Shown here one piece after another: positions 1 through 11,145 of a stretch of DNA of 64,000 nt. The notes under the pieces were generated by a model, which was given only the letters and a program-made list of their open reading frames with translations, was not told where the DNA came from and made no database searches. Source of the DNA: Adiantum capillus-veneris (taxonomy: Eukaryota; Streptophyta; Polypodiopsida; Polypodiales; Pteridaceae); the NCBI GenBank assembly GCA_014529385.2, contig CM043949.1:149337850-149401849 (forward strand). Reading direction: 5' to 3'. Within the stretch, counting starts at the first letter, position 1. Each line of letters begins with the position of its first letter. The translations under genes and the position numbers were made by a program.

Positions 1-1315
1 AAGCATTATCAGCAATATCGTCATCATAAACATGACATGAGCCATGTTCAAAATCAATAGGCAGATCAACAAAAATATCAATATCATCATTGGCGACATT
101 CGGAATGGATGGTTGTGAAGAGGAAAGTTGCTCTATAGGAAGAGTTTCATCTTCTGAAAGAAATGGAAAAGCTTGAAGCAATGATTTAGTATCATCAGAA
201 TCATCCATGGACCATGAGCCTCCCATAAGCTGTTCGTTAAAAGTAGCATCACGATTCACAATTACTTTCTTGGAGGAAGGGTCATAGAATTTTTAGCCTT
301 TGGAAGTGTTAGAATATCCAATAAAAATAACTTTAAGACCAGGAGCATCAAGCTTTGTTCGTGTTTCTTTGGGAACATGAATATAAGCAATACATCCAAA
401 GGTTCGAAAATGAGATACAGAAGGAATGTCACCTGTCCATGCTGTGATGGGTATCTTACCAGAGGGTGCAGTAGTAGGAAGATGATTCTGAATAAATACT
501 GCTGTCAAAGTAGCTTCAGCCCAAAAAACACGAGATAAGCCAGAATGAATCAGCATACATCTTAAAGCATTGAGAATAGTGCGATTATTTCGTTCAGCAA
601 CACCGTTCTGTTGAGGCGAATATGGAATAGTGTGTTCATGATGAATTCCACTGTCAGCACAGTAACTCACAAACTCTCGAGAAACATATTCGCCTCCATT
701 GTCACTACGAAGCTTCTTAAGGCGACGACCAGTTTGAAGTTCCGCAGCCTTGTGGAATTGTTTGAAAACAGATAAGGCTTCAGATTTTTGTCTAAGTAGA
801 AATATAGTCGTATACCTTAAGAAATCATCAATGAAAGTAATGAAGTAGCGATATTGTGATCTCGAAGAAGGTAGAGGTCCACATATATCAGTATGAACAA
901 GATCCAATATGTCATGAGAATGAGTTGTATTTGAAAGAGGAAAGGGTTTGCGATTGTGTTTCCCAAGAGCACAAAATTCACAAATTCCCATATGAGGATG
1001 GGCTTTAAGATCCATGCCATGAACAAGATCACGACGTTGAAGATCAAGGAGTTTTGAGAAATCAACATGAACAAAACGGTGATGCCATACTTTGCAATCA
1101 TGATCACCTGGAGCAGTGACAACATTTGCTACAGCATCGTTGAGAGAGAGTTCAAACAAATTACCATTTCGAGGAGCAGTGGCTATAGTCTGTCCATCTT
1201 TCTCAATTCGGCATTTGGTATGATCAAATCCAACAAACAGACCAAGATCAACAAGTCTAGCAACTAAAAGAAGATTACGTTGAAGATCTGGTACATGTAA
1301 TACTTCTCGCAAAAT
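1..1315 (-). pseudogene. Ty1/copia integrase region of pol, truncated by window start
   Basis: This is the integrase part of a copia polyprotein, which inserts the element's cDNA into host DNA. On the minus strand an HHCC zinc-binding module is visible (WHHRF near 1090, CEFC near 990). The DDE core follows: DLVHTD near 900, DDFLRYTTIFL near 820, RSDNGGEY near 695 and SPQQNGVAERN near 610. Coding resembling the integrase C-terminus continues to position 1 (acidic, QLMGGSW near 225). Two in-frame stops break it, TAA near 293 and TGA near 1316. Reverse transcriptase and RNase H should lie left of the window. Family assignment is secure and the reading frame is dead. Confidence 0.92.
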
Positions 1316-2592
1316 TCAAGTGGAAGAAGATAAGGTACCAAGATATAAGTCTCCAATACCCTTTACTTGACAAGTAGTATCATCGGCAAGATAAACAACA
1401 CGTTGAACTGGCAGTGGATGATAGTTATGGAGCCACTTAGACTGATATGTCATATTTCCTGTAGCACCAGAATCGACAAAAAAAAGTGATCCATCGCGTA
1501 CATGAAGTATTTTGTCTGGAGCAACTGAACATAGGACGCAGCTTGTTTCTGGTACAATAATGTTTCGATGTTCAGTAGCATATGCTCTATTCCGATCTGT
1601 GTCGAATCGACGCTTATAGCACATATGAGTAGGATGATCAGATCGTCCACAATATTCACAAGAAGAAGAAGAAGAGTCTCTAGATAAACGTGGTTGTTTT
1701 GTGGTAATATTGTGTTCTTCATCATATTGACGTGCCCAACAATCATCTTTAGTATGGCCATTTCTGTTGCAGTAAGAACATTGCTTATTAGGAAATTTGA
1801 GACGAGAGAAAATATTAACGCGACGTCCACCTCTGCGGTTTCCTCGTTGAAATGGACGCCTTCGAGCATAAAAAGCCCGTTCCATCTGTTGTGACTCAGT
1901 CTCCTCGTGTGAAATCATAGCTGTTTCATGACTAGCATTACGACGTTCTTGACGTTGAGAGTATTCAATTAAAGACATGCAGGCTTGGTTGAAATCAAGA
2001 CCATCTTTATTAGAGAGAATAGTAACAATGTTATCATAAGAAGAGTCCTTCACCGTATCAAGGAGAAGTGTAATCAGTTGCTTTTGTGGAACAGGATCAC
2101 CGGCAACAGCAAGTTGATTAATAATAGATTTGAAAGATTCAATATGTCCCGTCATGGCAGTACCAACTTCATATTGTAACTTGTTAAGAAACCCTCTCAA
2201 ATAAAGTATTTCTGTGACAGATTTCTTTTGAAAGTTTGTAATAAGGTACTTCTATACGTCGTGGGAAGTAGGCAGTTCGTACATATCAAGCAAAAGGGAA
2301 TCAGTAAGAGCAGAAAGAATATACCGACGAGCTGCTTTATCACGTCGTTGCCAATCCGTATAGGAACATTCCAATCTTCAAATATAGGTCCTTCAGTGAT
2401 AAGCACGTTATCATTATCCGTATCAACAGGCTGAGGCGGACAAACACGATTTCCAAGAACAACATCGGAGAGTTCATCACCTTCAAGAATTAACAACATC
2501 TTTGCTTTCCAGCCTGGAAAACCTTGACCTTGGAAAGGAGGAACAGAACGCTGGCCAGCAGGAAAGCCGTTGACGAGAATATTCATAGCCAT
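1316..2592 (-). pseudogene. Ty1/copia gag and protease, frameshifted
   Basis: Gag packages the element RNA and the aspartic protease cleaves the polyprotein. The likely start is the methionine near 2592 (MAMNILVNGFP). The middle contains typical copia gag sequence. Two CCHC zinc knuckles follow (CSYCNRNGHTKDDC near 1780-1740 and CEYCGRSDHPTHMC near 1660-1620), then the protease active site DSGATGNMT near 1475-1450. A frameshift near 2335 separates the gag N-terminus from the rest, and an in-frame TGA near 1316 separates protease from integrase. The order gag-protease-integrase is diagnostic of copia rather than gypsy. Confidence 0.9.
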
Positions 2593-3351
2593 ATCTTGTT
2601 GCAAGAAGACGTATGAGATAAGATCGCAGAATTTGCACACCATATATGGTGAAGGCCGCAATTGAGAATGAGAGAGATATGAGGACTGCGTTCTGTCAAC
2701 GATAAACGTAAGAAGGATGCTCAAGGAACTTCCAAAGATGTGAGAGACGTCACCCAAAAACGGCAGGGTAAAGAAGACGTTAATAATAAAAGAGTCCTCA
2801 AAATAGAGTGGCGTGAGACGCAAGATTGACGGCCACAATATGAATAGCAAAAAGCTAAATCTTCTCGAAAAAAGTTAACGCCAAAATAAGAAAAACGATC
2901 GCGGACGCTTCACGAAGAAGTAGGACGAAGAAAGCTGCGTCAAGCTCAATTACAGTAAAAACAGCATAACTTTCTGCTGCGAACTCCGATTGACGCAAAC
3001 CTCGAACTCAAATCGAAGAGCTCGAGGAGACAAACAAGTTTTGGATGAGAAGTGCCATTGCGCTATGCTCCATTGCGCTTTTCCCGTTTCTCCAAATTTT
3101 GAGCAGAACAGCAAGAAAAATTGAGATGAAGTTCAGGGTGTCATCAACAAGAAAACGTAATCAACGATTAGATTGATTAGCAATAAATGTCACACAAAAC
3201 ACTAATCATATTCTTCTTAACACAAAACAACCACAATTAACAAGAATCAATGCTCAAAAATAAAATTTGTAGCAATTTTTGAATCTTACATGCAAATCGC
3301 ATACACATATTGTTTTGTCACCATGAGTTGAATCGGCGCATGATCGTTACT
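2593..3351 (-). other. Copia 5' leader between primer site and gag
   Basis: This stretch of about 760 bases has no convincing coding potential on either strand. It sits between the primer-binding site and gag, as expected for the packaging leader of a copia element. Short open frames inside it do not resemble known proteins. Confidence 0.6.
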
Positions 3352-3363
3352 GCTCTGATACCA
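3352..3363 (-). promoter_or_regulatory. tRNA-iMet primer-binding site of the copia element
   Basis: The minus strand reads TGGTATCAGAGC, the standard complement of the initiator tRNA-Met 3' end used by plant copia elements. It directly abuts an LTR end reading CTCAACA on the minus strand. This fixes the element's orientation and its LTR boundary at 3364. Confidence 0.93.
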
Positions 3364-3512
3364 TGTTGAGATGTAGAGAGAAGGAGAGAGAGACGAGACA
3401 AGAGACACACCATATACGCTCCCAAAGACTGATTCATATTGAGGACAAGATACAAATATATAGGTGAGACCAAGTTGAGTAGAGTAAGCCATATATAGCT
3501 CCAAAAAAAGAT
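3364..3512 (-). repeat. Short 5' LTR of the copia element
   Basis: The LTR starts on the plus strand with TGTTGAGATG at 3364, directly beyond the primer site. It holds two TATA-like boxes on the minus strand (near 3460 and 3495) and a CT-rich end. The outer boundary is uncertain: candidates ending in CA lie at 3503 and 3517, and similarity to the neighbouring gypsy LTR begins near 3513. An LTR of roughly 140-150 bp is unusually short. The second LTR is outside the window. Confidence 0.6.
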
Positions 3513-3902
3513 TGGCACCCCTTTTGGTAATTCTATTTATATTGATCTGTGTGCAAAGTACAGGAGAGTTCGTGGGTACTCACTCTCAAACTCTGTGTCC
3601 AGATGCTCTGAGGAGTGAGTCCCAAAAGGACTTATTTATTCTTACAAGGGATGCCCAAAAACCAGAGCCCAAAAATCTTAAACTCAAAAGCTGCCAAATT
3701 CAGCCAGTGTTAATTGTGGAGATCCGTACGTACTGCCACGTCAACAAATCAGCACGTTTTGCGAAGAATCTGCCACATCAACAGTCAGCACAGATAGTGG
3801 GTGTCCGTACAATTTGCCACGCCAGCCTGTCGATACATTTTACGAGAGTCTGCCAACAATATGTGTGTGTCTGGGGGCTTGCCACATCATCAATTTGTGA
3901 CA
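3513..3902 (-). repeat. 3' LTR (partial) of the gypsy element
   Basis: This region is alignable by eye with 8254-8637 at high identity. Both contain the same run through the stretch beginning TCTGTGTGCAAAGTACAGGA. The minus-strand start is TGTCACAAATTG. A G-rich polypurine tract (minus strand AAGAGGGGGGTA) immediately precedes it, marking the 3' LTR boundary. Confidence 0.82.
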
Positions 3903-3914
3903 TACCCCCCTCTT
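3903..3914 (-). promoter_or_regulatory. Polypurine tract of the gypsy element
   Basis: On the minus strand a G-run preceded by AAGA lies immediately before the LTR start TGTCACAAATTG. This is the plus-strand DNA priming site. An analogous G-run precedes a related LTR start near 22428. Confidence 0.75.
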
Positions 3915-4082
3915 GAAAGAATTGTAATCACCCTCAATTACGCCTGCAAAATAGACAGAGGCCATAAACTGTCTTAGGAGGACACTGACTGTTAGTACTG
4001 ACGCACTAGACACGACACATCTATCACTTGTACAAAACGGAAATCACATCACTGAACATCAAAGGACATCATCAGACATCAC

Positions 4083-4201
4083 ATGACAAATCACATACAA
4101 ATTCATTCCAAATCAAATTTGTGCAATCAATATCATAGACTTCTCTGGCCATCGAGAGAGGGGCCCTTGGAGGAGGGTTTGACAACATTCTTGTGTCGTA
4201 T

Positions 4202-4252
<51 letters not shown>

Positions 4253-4417
4253 CCTCTCTTACCCTCGTCTCCAACTTAGATCAGCATTGCATCATAGCAT
4301 CATGAACTTGCATCAACACCTTTGTACCAAATTTGTGCAATCAATACCATAGACTTCTCTCACCATCGAGAGAGGGGCCCTTGGAGGAGGGTTTGACAAA
4401 ATTCTAGTGTCGTATTT

Positions 4418-4451
<34 letters not shown>

Positions 4452-4540
4452 ATCACCTTCATTCACAGTGTTATTCACTTTGTTTTTGATCATTTGCACT
4501 CTCACTAAAGGAACAAAAGGCTCTCCCTTTCATAAGTACA
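4083..4540 (+). repeat. LTR fragment with duplicated CT-rich segment
   Basis: This plus-strand segment matches the downstream half of the LTR family seen at 4872-6094, 11146-12304 and 30982-32182. Shared motifs include GGGGCCCTTGGAGGAGGG followed by a (CT)n tract. The segment around this motif occurs twice (about 4108-4250 and 4326-4443). Its right edge at 4540 falls exactly at a break in the gypsy RNase H frame, so it inserted into pol. Confidence 0.6.
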
Positions 4541-4871
4541 CCTGAACACGGACAATCTGGAAGTGAAACTGTGACAAGATGTTAGTCCACCGTATGTACT
4601 TTTCCAAAAGTTGCTTCTGTGACAAGAAGTAGCATAAACTTTGATGATCATTGAAAAACGTAAAATCGGCTCCGAGTAGGTAATGTCGCCACTGAGTAAG
4701 AGCTTGGATCACAGCCAAAATCTCTCTTTCATAAATCTGTGCTATCAACTACGGCCTTGAAAACAATCGGCTTTCATAGGCAATGACATGGTCTTCTTGC
4801 ATTAAGACCGCTCCCAGACTACGACCACAAGAATCACAATATACTTCAAATGACTTTTGCAAATCTGGAAA
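4541..4871 (-). pseudogene. Gypsy RNase H domain remnant
   Basis: The minus-strand translation shows the RNase H/connection region of a Ty3/gypsy pol. From 4870 down it reads SFEVYCDSCGRSLGAVLMQ, then YEREILAVIQALTQWRHYLLG (near 4725-4665) and DHQSLCYFL. One in-frame stop lies near 4750. Upstream pol is displaced by the solo LTR at 4872-6094 and downstream pol is cut at 4540 by another LTR piece. Confidence 0.85.
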
Positions 4872-6094
4872 TGTTAGGTACATCGGAATGAATGTTTGAA
4901 CTCTTCTCAAGATGAGTGCTCCAAACTGTGCTCAAGGTTCCTTTTGTTCTTATGGAAGGGAGAGCCTTCCGTTCTTAATGGGAGAGTGCAATGGACACAA
5001 ACAAAGTGAAGGGACAGTGCGTGAAGGTGCATGAGACTGAGAGATAGAGAAGAGAATACAACACCCGAAGGCCCCACTCTCTATGGCGAGAGCAATCTAC
5101 TTATGATTGCACAAATCTCTATAACGCTTGGACTTGCCGATGATGTCGACGACGATGAAGACGACGATGAGACGGGCTGAAATCTGAAAATGCTAAAGAC
5201 TGAAATCTGCAAATCTTTATCCGCTGAATTCTGACTCTATGTCGGTGACGATGTCGATGATGACGATGCGACGACAACGCACTGAAAACGCAGATGCTGA
5301 AATCTGTGTTTTTCGGGCTGAAACGACAAACTTTGCCGGATCTGACCGTGCGGCGAGGATCTGCTACGAGAAGGTGAGATCTGCGAGGTTTGTGACTTCT
5401 ACTGCGGATGCTAACTGCCGAAAACTGAAAACACTGATGCTTGTAGGGATTTTGTCGTGAAGATCAGCAAAAACGCTAGATTTCCAGGCTGATGCAAAAA
5501 CGCTAGAATGAATCTGTATTCTGCTCCAAAAACGCTAGGCTGAATTTTGTCCTGCGAGGGAATCTGCTAACGCTAGAGGATCTATTGGTCTTGCTATCGC
5601 CAAGAATCTGCAATTGCAAAAAAAGCTGGCTGATCTAATGCAAAAACGCTAGGTTCTCAGATGGCTGAAAACGCTAGGTCTACTGCGGGTGTTGGTCTCG
5701 CTGAGAAGTTGCTTGTTAAGCAAGGTGCTCTTGTTGCCTCTTCTGCTAGAAAGTGCTAGCGCTAGGTTTCTACTTATACAAACTTAGTAAATTTACCCTA
5801 CCTACTTTCCAACAAAAGTCACTTAAAAATAATAACTCAAAAATGTCAAAAATAGGGAAAATAGGTCTATGCACTGTTAAAATGCTCCTGATGGGTTCTG
5901 ATGGAAATCTGATGATCATGTTGTGTGCAACCAAAGGATATGCATCTAATCTAAGTGTCTGGACATGCACGGTCTGCGAACAGACTCACAAAAGTGCAAG
6001 ATCACTTTCTATTCTAGACTGACTGAACTGAACCCAACCCTTGTCATGAGGTAGCTTGTCCACGGACACATAAGGTTGGATGTGTCACGTGACA
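4872..6094 (-). repeat. Solo LTR inserted in gypsy pol
   Basis: This is a minus-oriented LTR of 1,223 bp. It runs from TGTCACGTGACACATCC (read from 6094 down) to an end reading ACCTAACA at 4872. It lies precisely between the RT C-terminal segment and the RNase H segment of the host gypsy element. The flanking 5-mers are GGAAA (4867-4871) and GGCAA (6095-6099), a 4/5 match, so a mutated target duplication is likely. No internal genes or second LTR are present. The central part is rich in repeated GCTGAAA/AACGCTAG words. Confidence 0.85.
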
Positions 6095-7000
6095 GGCAAA
6101 GTAAATTATGGCCCAGTAGTCAATTTCTCTTTCAATGTTTGAAAGGCAGTCACCTCTATGGGTCCCCACAAGAAAAAGACTCCTTTCTGTGTCAAAATGT
6201 GCAAAGGGGAAGCTACCTCTGCAAACTTTCGAATGAACCACCGATAGTAAGAACACAAACCCAAGAAGCTTCTCACTTCATGAACGCTCTTCAAATCTGG
6301 CCAATCACGTATAGTCTCAATCTTGGCCGGGTCCATCTGTACTCCTGCTGCTATGACGATGTGTTCCAAAACGTGTATCTCTAGCAAGAAAAATTCACTC
6401 TTTTTGGCATTGATAACTAGCTTGTGATCTCGCAATGCCTGAAAGACCTGTATAGCAGGTGGTGTCTATGTTCTGCTTCATCCTTGGAATGTCATCAAAG
6501 AAAGTGCCGACAAATGATCTATACTCTCTAAAAATCCTATCCATCATTTGCTTGAGAGTCGTAGGAGCATTGGTAAGCCCAAAAGGCATCACCAAAAATT
6601 CATACAAACCGAAGCTCATCCAAAAAGCTGTCTTGTAGACATCTCCCGGTGCGATTCGGATCTGATGATATCCGCTTTCAAATCAATCTTGCTGAAACAA
6701 GAGGATCCCTTAAGTCGGTCAAGAATATCATCGATCCTTGGAATCGAAAATCTCTTCTTGATGGTGATTTTATTGAGAGCTCTATAATATTACATTCTCC
6801 AAGATCCGTCTTTCTTTAAAACCAACAACACTGGAGAGCAGTAGGGTGAAGTACTCGACTGGACAAGACCCTTTTCCAAAAGGTCTTTCACTTGGTTCAT
6901 GATCTCTTCATTCTAGGCTCGGCTAACACGATAAGGTGGCCGATTCGGTGATGTGCTTCCAGAAATCAGATCAATAGAGTGATCCTAAAGCATGTGTGTG
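6095..7000 (-). pseudogene. Ty3/gypsy reverse transcriptase remnant
   Basis: This is the RT core that copies element RNA into DNA. The minus-strand segments in order are DHSIDL (near 6985), NQVKDLLEKGLVQSSTSPY and SPVLLVLKKDGSWRM (6900-6800), [25 protein letters not shown] (about 6640-6570), and the catalytic box as FFDDI (about 6500). They continue to VRSFLGLCSYYRWFIRKFAE and LHILTQKGVFFLWG (about 6270-6160). Several frameshifts and stops separate these blocks. The motif order is that of gypsy, not copia. Confidence 0.9.
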
Positions 7001-7149
7001 GAGATGGTTCCCAGCAATTTGTATATCCCGTTCGTACTCCCAAGTCAGCCAAGAAGAAATAAAGAGCCTTTTGAATTTCAACTACTTGACTGGAGCTTTC
7101 TTCCTCAGAAGAAGAGTGACCACCATGTTCGAGAATTGCCTTTAAGAAA

Positions 7150-8110
7150 AGACGCAGCCCTCCTAATCTTGGAGTGCTCTAAGTAATGCCCTCCAGAGAA
7201 GGCTATGTCGAACTGTTGAATGAAGGCCAAAGCCCTCGGAGCATCTCAAAACCCAACTGAGAAAAGGATTCAAGTTTTATTGATTGTCCACCTTCCTTGA
7301 ATTCTTTTGCTTTCTTGCTTTTGTCTTCGAGGAAGTCATATTGGGTGGCTCTGTAAAAGTGCTGCTTCTTTGCATAAAACATATGGTCATGGAGTCCGAA
7401 TTGTTAGGGGATGGCTCCTTTGTAGAGCTATCACAAATTGGGCAAAATCTAAATTTCTTTGAGTTTTTCTTGCCCTTTTCAAAGCTTTTATTTTTGCTTT
7501 GCTTTTTTCCTTTTATATCCTTCTCACTTGAATCTGAAGAGAAGAACTGTTAGAAGAAGAAGAAGAATTGGCTAGTCCTTCAAATCGTACACACTTCTTT
7601 TGCCTTTTTACAGATGCAAAAGAAGATTGACGGCCCAAATAACGAGGGTAATTAGTCCCCTTCTGGCGCTTTTTCACTTGCTTTTTGGATTGATTGTTCG
7701 CGTCCAAAAGCTGACTGATCTGGGTCTGAACCACCTCTTGAAGTTCTTGTTCTGTAAACATCCTCAAAGAAGGAGGTTTCTTGAGTGTCGGTTTTATTGG
7801 TGGTTCCGTGGCTTTCCACCATTGAGTGTGCACTTCTACGATGGATTGTTGAGACAAGAATTTTGTAAATTGAGGGTCCCTCGCAAATTTAATCATTTGT
7901 CTTGTGCACTCATCAATGTGTTGTTGACGTTCCATTTCTTGAAGTTCGTATTGAGTCGGCTGAGGTGGCCTGTACTCTTTCTCTGTAAAGTCATTAAAAT
8001 CTTCTTCGTGATCTCCTCCAACTTGCAGAAGAAGTCGGCTGATTCTTGTTGGAATCCATAACTGTCGTGAGCAAAGGATTGGATTTCCAAGTAGAAGAGA
8101 AATTGGCCAC
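7150..8110 (-). pseudogene. Gypsy gag region remnant
   Basis: This lies between the primer site and RT of the gypsy element. A long minus-strand frame (from about 8050 to 7540) encodes a hydrophilic protein with a lysine-rich tract (KKQVKKRQKG) and a serine run. A second block near 7250-7160 reads ALAFIQQFDIAFSGGHYLEH. The same block recurs on the minus strand near 22180-22090, showing this is conserved element coding. No CCHC knuckle or protease motif was recognised, so gag is assigned mainly by position. Confidence 0.6.
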
Positions 8111-8122
8111 GCTCTGATACCA
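8111..8122 (-). promoter_or_regulatory. tRNA-iMet primer-binding site of the gypsy element
   Basis: The minus strand reads TGGTATCAGAGC, one base from the LTR end (minus strand TGTTACA). It marks the inner edge of the 5' LTR. Confidence 0.9.
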
Positions 8123-8123
8123 C

Positions 8124-8637
8124 TGTAACAAACTTGGACACCCCTAGTCAAGATTCTATCACGACACAATAGAGATTCACTTCAAAACAGTTTCACAAAG
8201 ACAACACGGCCCGACGTAATTCCATGCCAAGAGATATTGGCCCCAAAGACTGGCACCCCTTTCGGTATTTTTTTTTATATTAGTCTGTGTGCAAAGTACA
8301 GGAGAGTCCATGGGTACTCACTCTTAGACTCTATGCCTAGATGCTTTGAGGAGTGAGTCCCAAAAGGACTTATTTATTCTTACAAGGGATGCCCAAAAGC
8401 AGCCCCAAAATCTTAAACTCAAAAACTGCCAAATTCAGCCAACGTTATTTGCGGAGATCCGTACGTACTACCACATCAGCAGACCAACGCGTTTTGCAGA
8501 GAATCTACCACATCAACAGTCAGCGTAGATTGCGGGCATCCGTACAGTTTGCCACATCAACCTGTTGGTGCATTTTACGGGAGTCTACCAACAGTATGTG
8601 TGTGTCCGGGGGCCTGCCATGTCACTAGTTTGTGATA
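8124..8637 (-). repeat. 5' LTR of the gypsy element
   Basis: The LTR is 514 bp. On the plus strand it begins TGTAACAAAC and ends TTTGTGATA, the final CA probably mutated to TA (the 3' LTR keeps TTTGTGACA). The distal ~385 bp match 3513-3902. The target-site duplication cannot be tested because the element's other end lies outside the window. Confidence 0.82.
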
Positions 8638-9090
8638 GCTGCAAGGAATTAAACTTTCAATAATAGAATCAAAAACCTTTTGGAGGTGAGCAAGAGATCT
8701 GGCAACAGCAGCACTAGCGTTGGTCAAAGCAAATTGGGCAGGTGAGAGTCGACATCTGCTAGTAAGCAACTCGATTGCAATCCTGAAGGACACAACTGAG
8801 ATTTACAGGTTTTTGTAGATTTTTGCAGGACATTTTCTTGTGGGATGCATTTTGAGCGTGTTTGCTCACTTCTTGCGTATATGGTTATGGACTTTACACT
8901 CAGTTTATCCCAGATTGTGTACCTACAGACTGTAGATTGTAGAGTTGTCTTATGCATATGCGAGCATCGGTTTTTATGCGATTGATCATGGTTTTCATGA
9001 TTGTGTAGTGATCAAGTGATCTCACACTTTGTTGTTATTTTGGCACAATTTATGGTTGAGTTTGATTTCTTGGCATCCATATTGCAAGAC
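8638..9090. other. No recognisable gene
   Basis: This stretch lies between the gypsy LTR and the PPR relics. A minus-strand open frame (8793-8575) contains an alanine/leucine-rich stretch without recognised similarity. Nothing else is supportable. Confidence 0.5.
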
Positions 9091-9373
9091 ATGTGTGACA
9101 GTTCTTATCTCCTAATGCAATCAAATATGCCTGCACCCGTGTCCTAATGCAAAATGTTGACATGGTAGAGAGAATTCATGATCAGATTGCTAGTTAGGGG
9201 CTGTTGTGGAGAAACATCTTGTGCGTGTCAATGCTTTGGTCAACATGTATGCCAATGTGACACCCTCATGAAAGCACAAAAACTTCTTGATGAGATTTCT
9301 ATGTAGGATGTCGTCTTTTGGAATCCGTTGATCGCAGAATATGCTCAACAAGGACAAGGTCAACAAGTATGTG
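9091..9373 (+). pseudogene. PPR pseudogene fragment (unit A, 3' part)
   Basis: These are degenerate PPR-coding repeats. They recall plant organelle RNA-binding proteins in which 35-residue motifs form tandem helical hairpins. Recognisable words are SPNAIKYAC, ERIHDQIAS, ALVNMYA-like and AEYAQQGQGQ in shifting frames, with stops at GLLW and elsewhere. The fragment ends at a junction (AACAAGGACAAGGTCA, then GTGCCTGAGCTGCC) that recurs near 11015 and 14240. Confidence 0.8.
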
Positions 9374-11017
9374 CCTGAGCTGCCTCTTTATTCGCCCCTG
9401 GATTTGTAATGTCGGCTCCACAAGTCACACATGAAGAGGAAAAGCATGATGAGGAGTCGAGTTTTTCTCTCATGACTAGTCTAAAAGCTTGGGCTCAAAA
9501 GAAGGATTTGTACAATCCGTCATGAGCTTCGCAATAATGGGTTTACTTCAGAAAAACACATACTTAGGGAACACTTTTGTCAATATGTTGCAAAATGTGG
9601 CACCTTCACAAACGCATGAGAAGTTCTTGATGAGCTTTCTGTCCAAGATGTCATCTCTTGGAGCACGTTGAATACAACAAATTTTCATCAAGGAAAGGTC
9701 AGGAAGCTCTATGCTATTCTCATCATATGTGAAGTGAAGACCTTTCTCCGATTGCAATCACCTATGCTTGCACCTTGAAGACCTGTGGCCTTACATGATA
9801 GATGAGAGGATTCACTAGCAAACTGCTACTCGTGTGCTGGTGGAGAAACATGTGCTTGCTGGTGCTTTGTTCAATATGTATCCCAAACGTGGTGCCCTCA
9901 CGAATGCACAAAGAGTTCTTGATGTATTTTTTGTCTGGGATATTGTCTCTTGAAGTGTGTTGATTCATAGGACAAGGTCAGTAAGATTTTCCCTGTTGTC
10001 CTTGGATGCAATGTAAAGACCTCTCTCCAGATGCAATCAAATATGCTTGCACCCTGAAGGCCGGTGGCCTAACACAACACATTGACATGGTGGAGAGAAT
10101 TCAATATCAGATTGCTATTCATGGGATGTTGGGGAAACATGTTGTGCTTGGCAATGCTTGGGTCAACATGTATGCCAATGTGGTGCCTTCACAAAATCGT
10201 GGGAATTTTTTAATGATATTTCTATCCAGGATGTCGAATATTGGCCAGCGTAGGTTCCAACATATGCTCAACAAGGACAGGGTAATGAAGCTCTGTCTGC
10301 TCGTGCCTTTCTCCAAATGCAATCACGTATGCTTGCACCTTAAATGTGTGTCACCTTATGCAAGTCCTCGTTATGAATGAGAGGATTCACAATCAAATTG
10401 CTAAGTGTGGGCTATCGGAGAAACGTGTCGTGCTTGATAGTGCTTTGGTTGATATGTATGCCAAATGTGGCACCCTAGTGAAAGCAATGAGCACGAAGAA
10501 TTCTTCCATGACCTTTGTGTCTAGGATCTAGAGCCGTGGAGCGAATTAATTACAAAGGACAAGGTCAAGAAGCTTTCAATTGTTTTCATTGGATGCAAAG
10601 TGAAGGCCTCTCTTCAAATGCAATCAAGTATGCTCTCACAAAAGCACGAAGAGTTCTTCATGACCTTCCTATACGGGATGCGATCTCTTGGATTTCCCTC
10701 GTTACAACGGGAAGACCCAAGATTTTTTTCCTTGGATGCAAAGTGAAGGTTTCTCTCTCGATCCAATCAAATAAGCTTGCACCTTGAAGACCAGTGGCCT
10801 AATGCAAGACATTGAAATGCTGGAGAGAACTCACAATCAAATTACTAGTTAGGGGCTGCTGGAGAAACATATTATGCTTGGCAATGCTTTGGTCGATGTC
10901 TACAATGTGTGTCACCTGGTGCAAACTCAAAAAACTCTTGATGTCCTTTCTATCTAGGATGTCGTCCCTTGGAACGCGTTGATTGCAGAATATGCTCAAC
11001 AAGGACAAGGTCAGGAA
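9374..11017 (+). pseudogene. PPR pseudogene (tandem unit B)
   Basis: The unit starts with a leader whose ATG is at 9409 (MSAPQVTHEEEK, then SLMTSLKAWAQKKDLY) and runs through about five PPR-like repeats. The clearest is near 10380-10480: NERIHNQIAKCGLSEKRVV and ALVDMYAKCGTL. The phrase pattern 'SSNAIKYACTLKA / VVLASALVDMYAKCG / ARRVLHDLSIRDVISW' is that of plant PLS-type PPR proteins. Many stops and frameshifts occur, and no DYW or E domain was found. The length is about 1.64 kb. It ends at the same junction as unit A. Confidence 0.85.
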
Positions 11018-11145
11018 TCTGTGTGTCTGAGTTGCCTCTTTACCCTTCCCCTAGATTTGTAATGTTCGCTACACAAGTCACATATGGACAGCAAAAGCAT
11101 GGTGAGGAGCCGAGTTTTTCTTTTACGACAAGTCTAAAAGCTTTG

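Larger units (their letters stand above)
3513..8637 (-). mobile_element. Ty3/gypsy retrotransposon, broken by nested insertions
   Basis: This is a minus-strand element. Its 5' LTR is at 8124-8637, its tRNA-Met primer site at 8111-8122, gag below 8110, reverse transcriptase about 7000-6095, RNase H about 4871-4541, polypurine tract 3903-3914, and a 3' LTR at about 3513-3902. The 3' LTR matches only the distal part of the 5' LTR (8254-8637). The missing ~130 bp is explained if the copia element at 1-3512 inserted into this LTR and the remainder lies left of the window. Two further LTR insertions split pol. Confidence 0.85.

Noticed and set aside
2197-2850. A 217-codon membrane-like protein
   Set aside because: The N-terminal hydrophobic part is leader sequence read in an open frame and the C-terminal hydrophobic part follows a frameshift; the middle is copia gag.
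7600-8061. Plus-strand 153-codon open frame
   Set aside because: It is the antisense of the gypsy gag region and shows no domain.
9489-10787. Individual PPR-like open frames as small functional genes
   Set aside because: They are pieces of one decayed repeat array in shifting frames, with no start-to-stop gene and no C-terminal editing domain.
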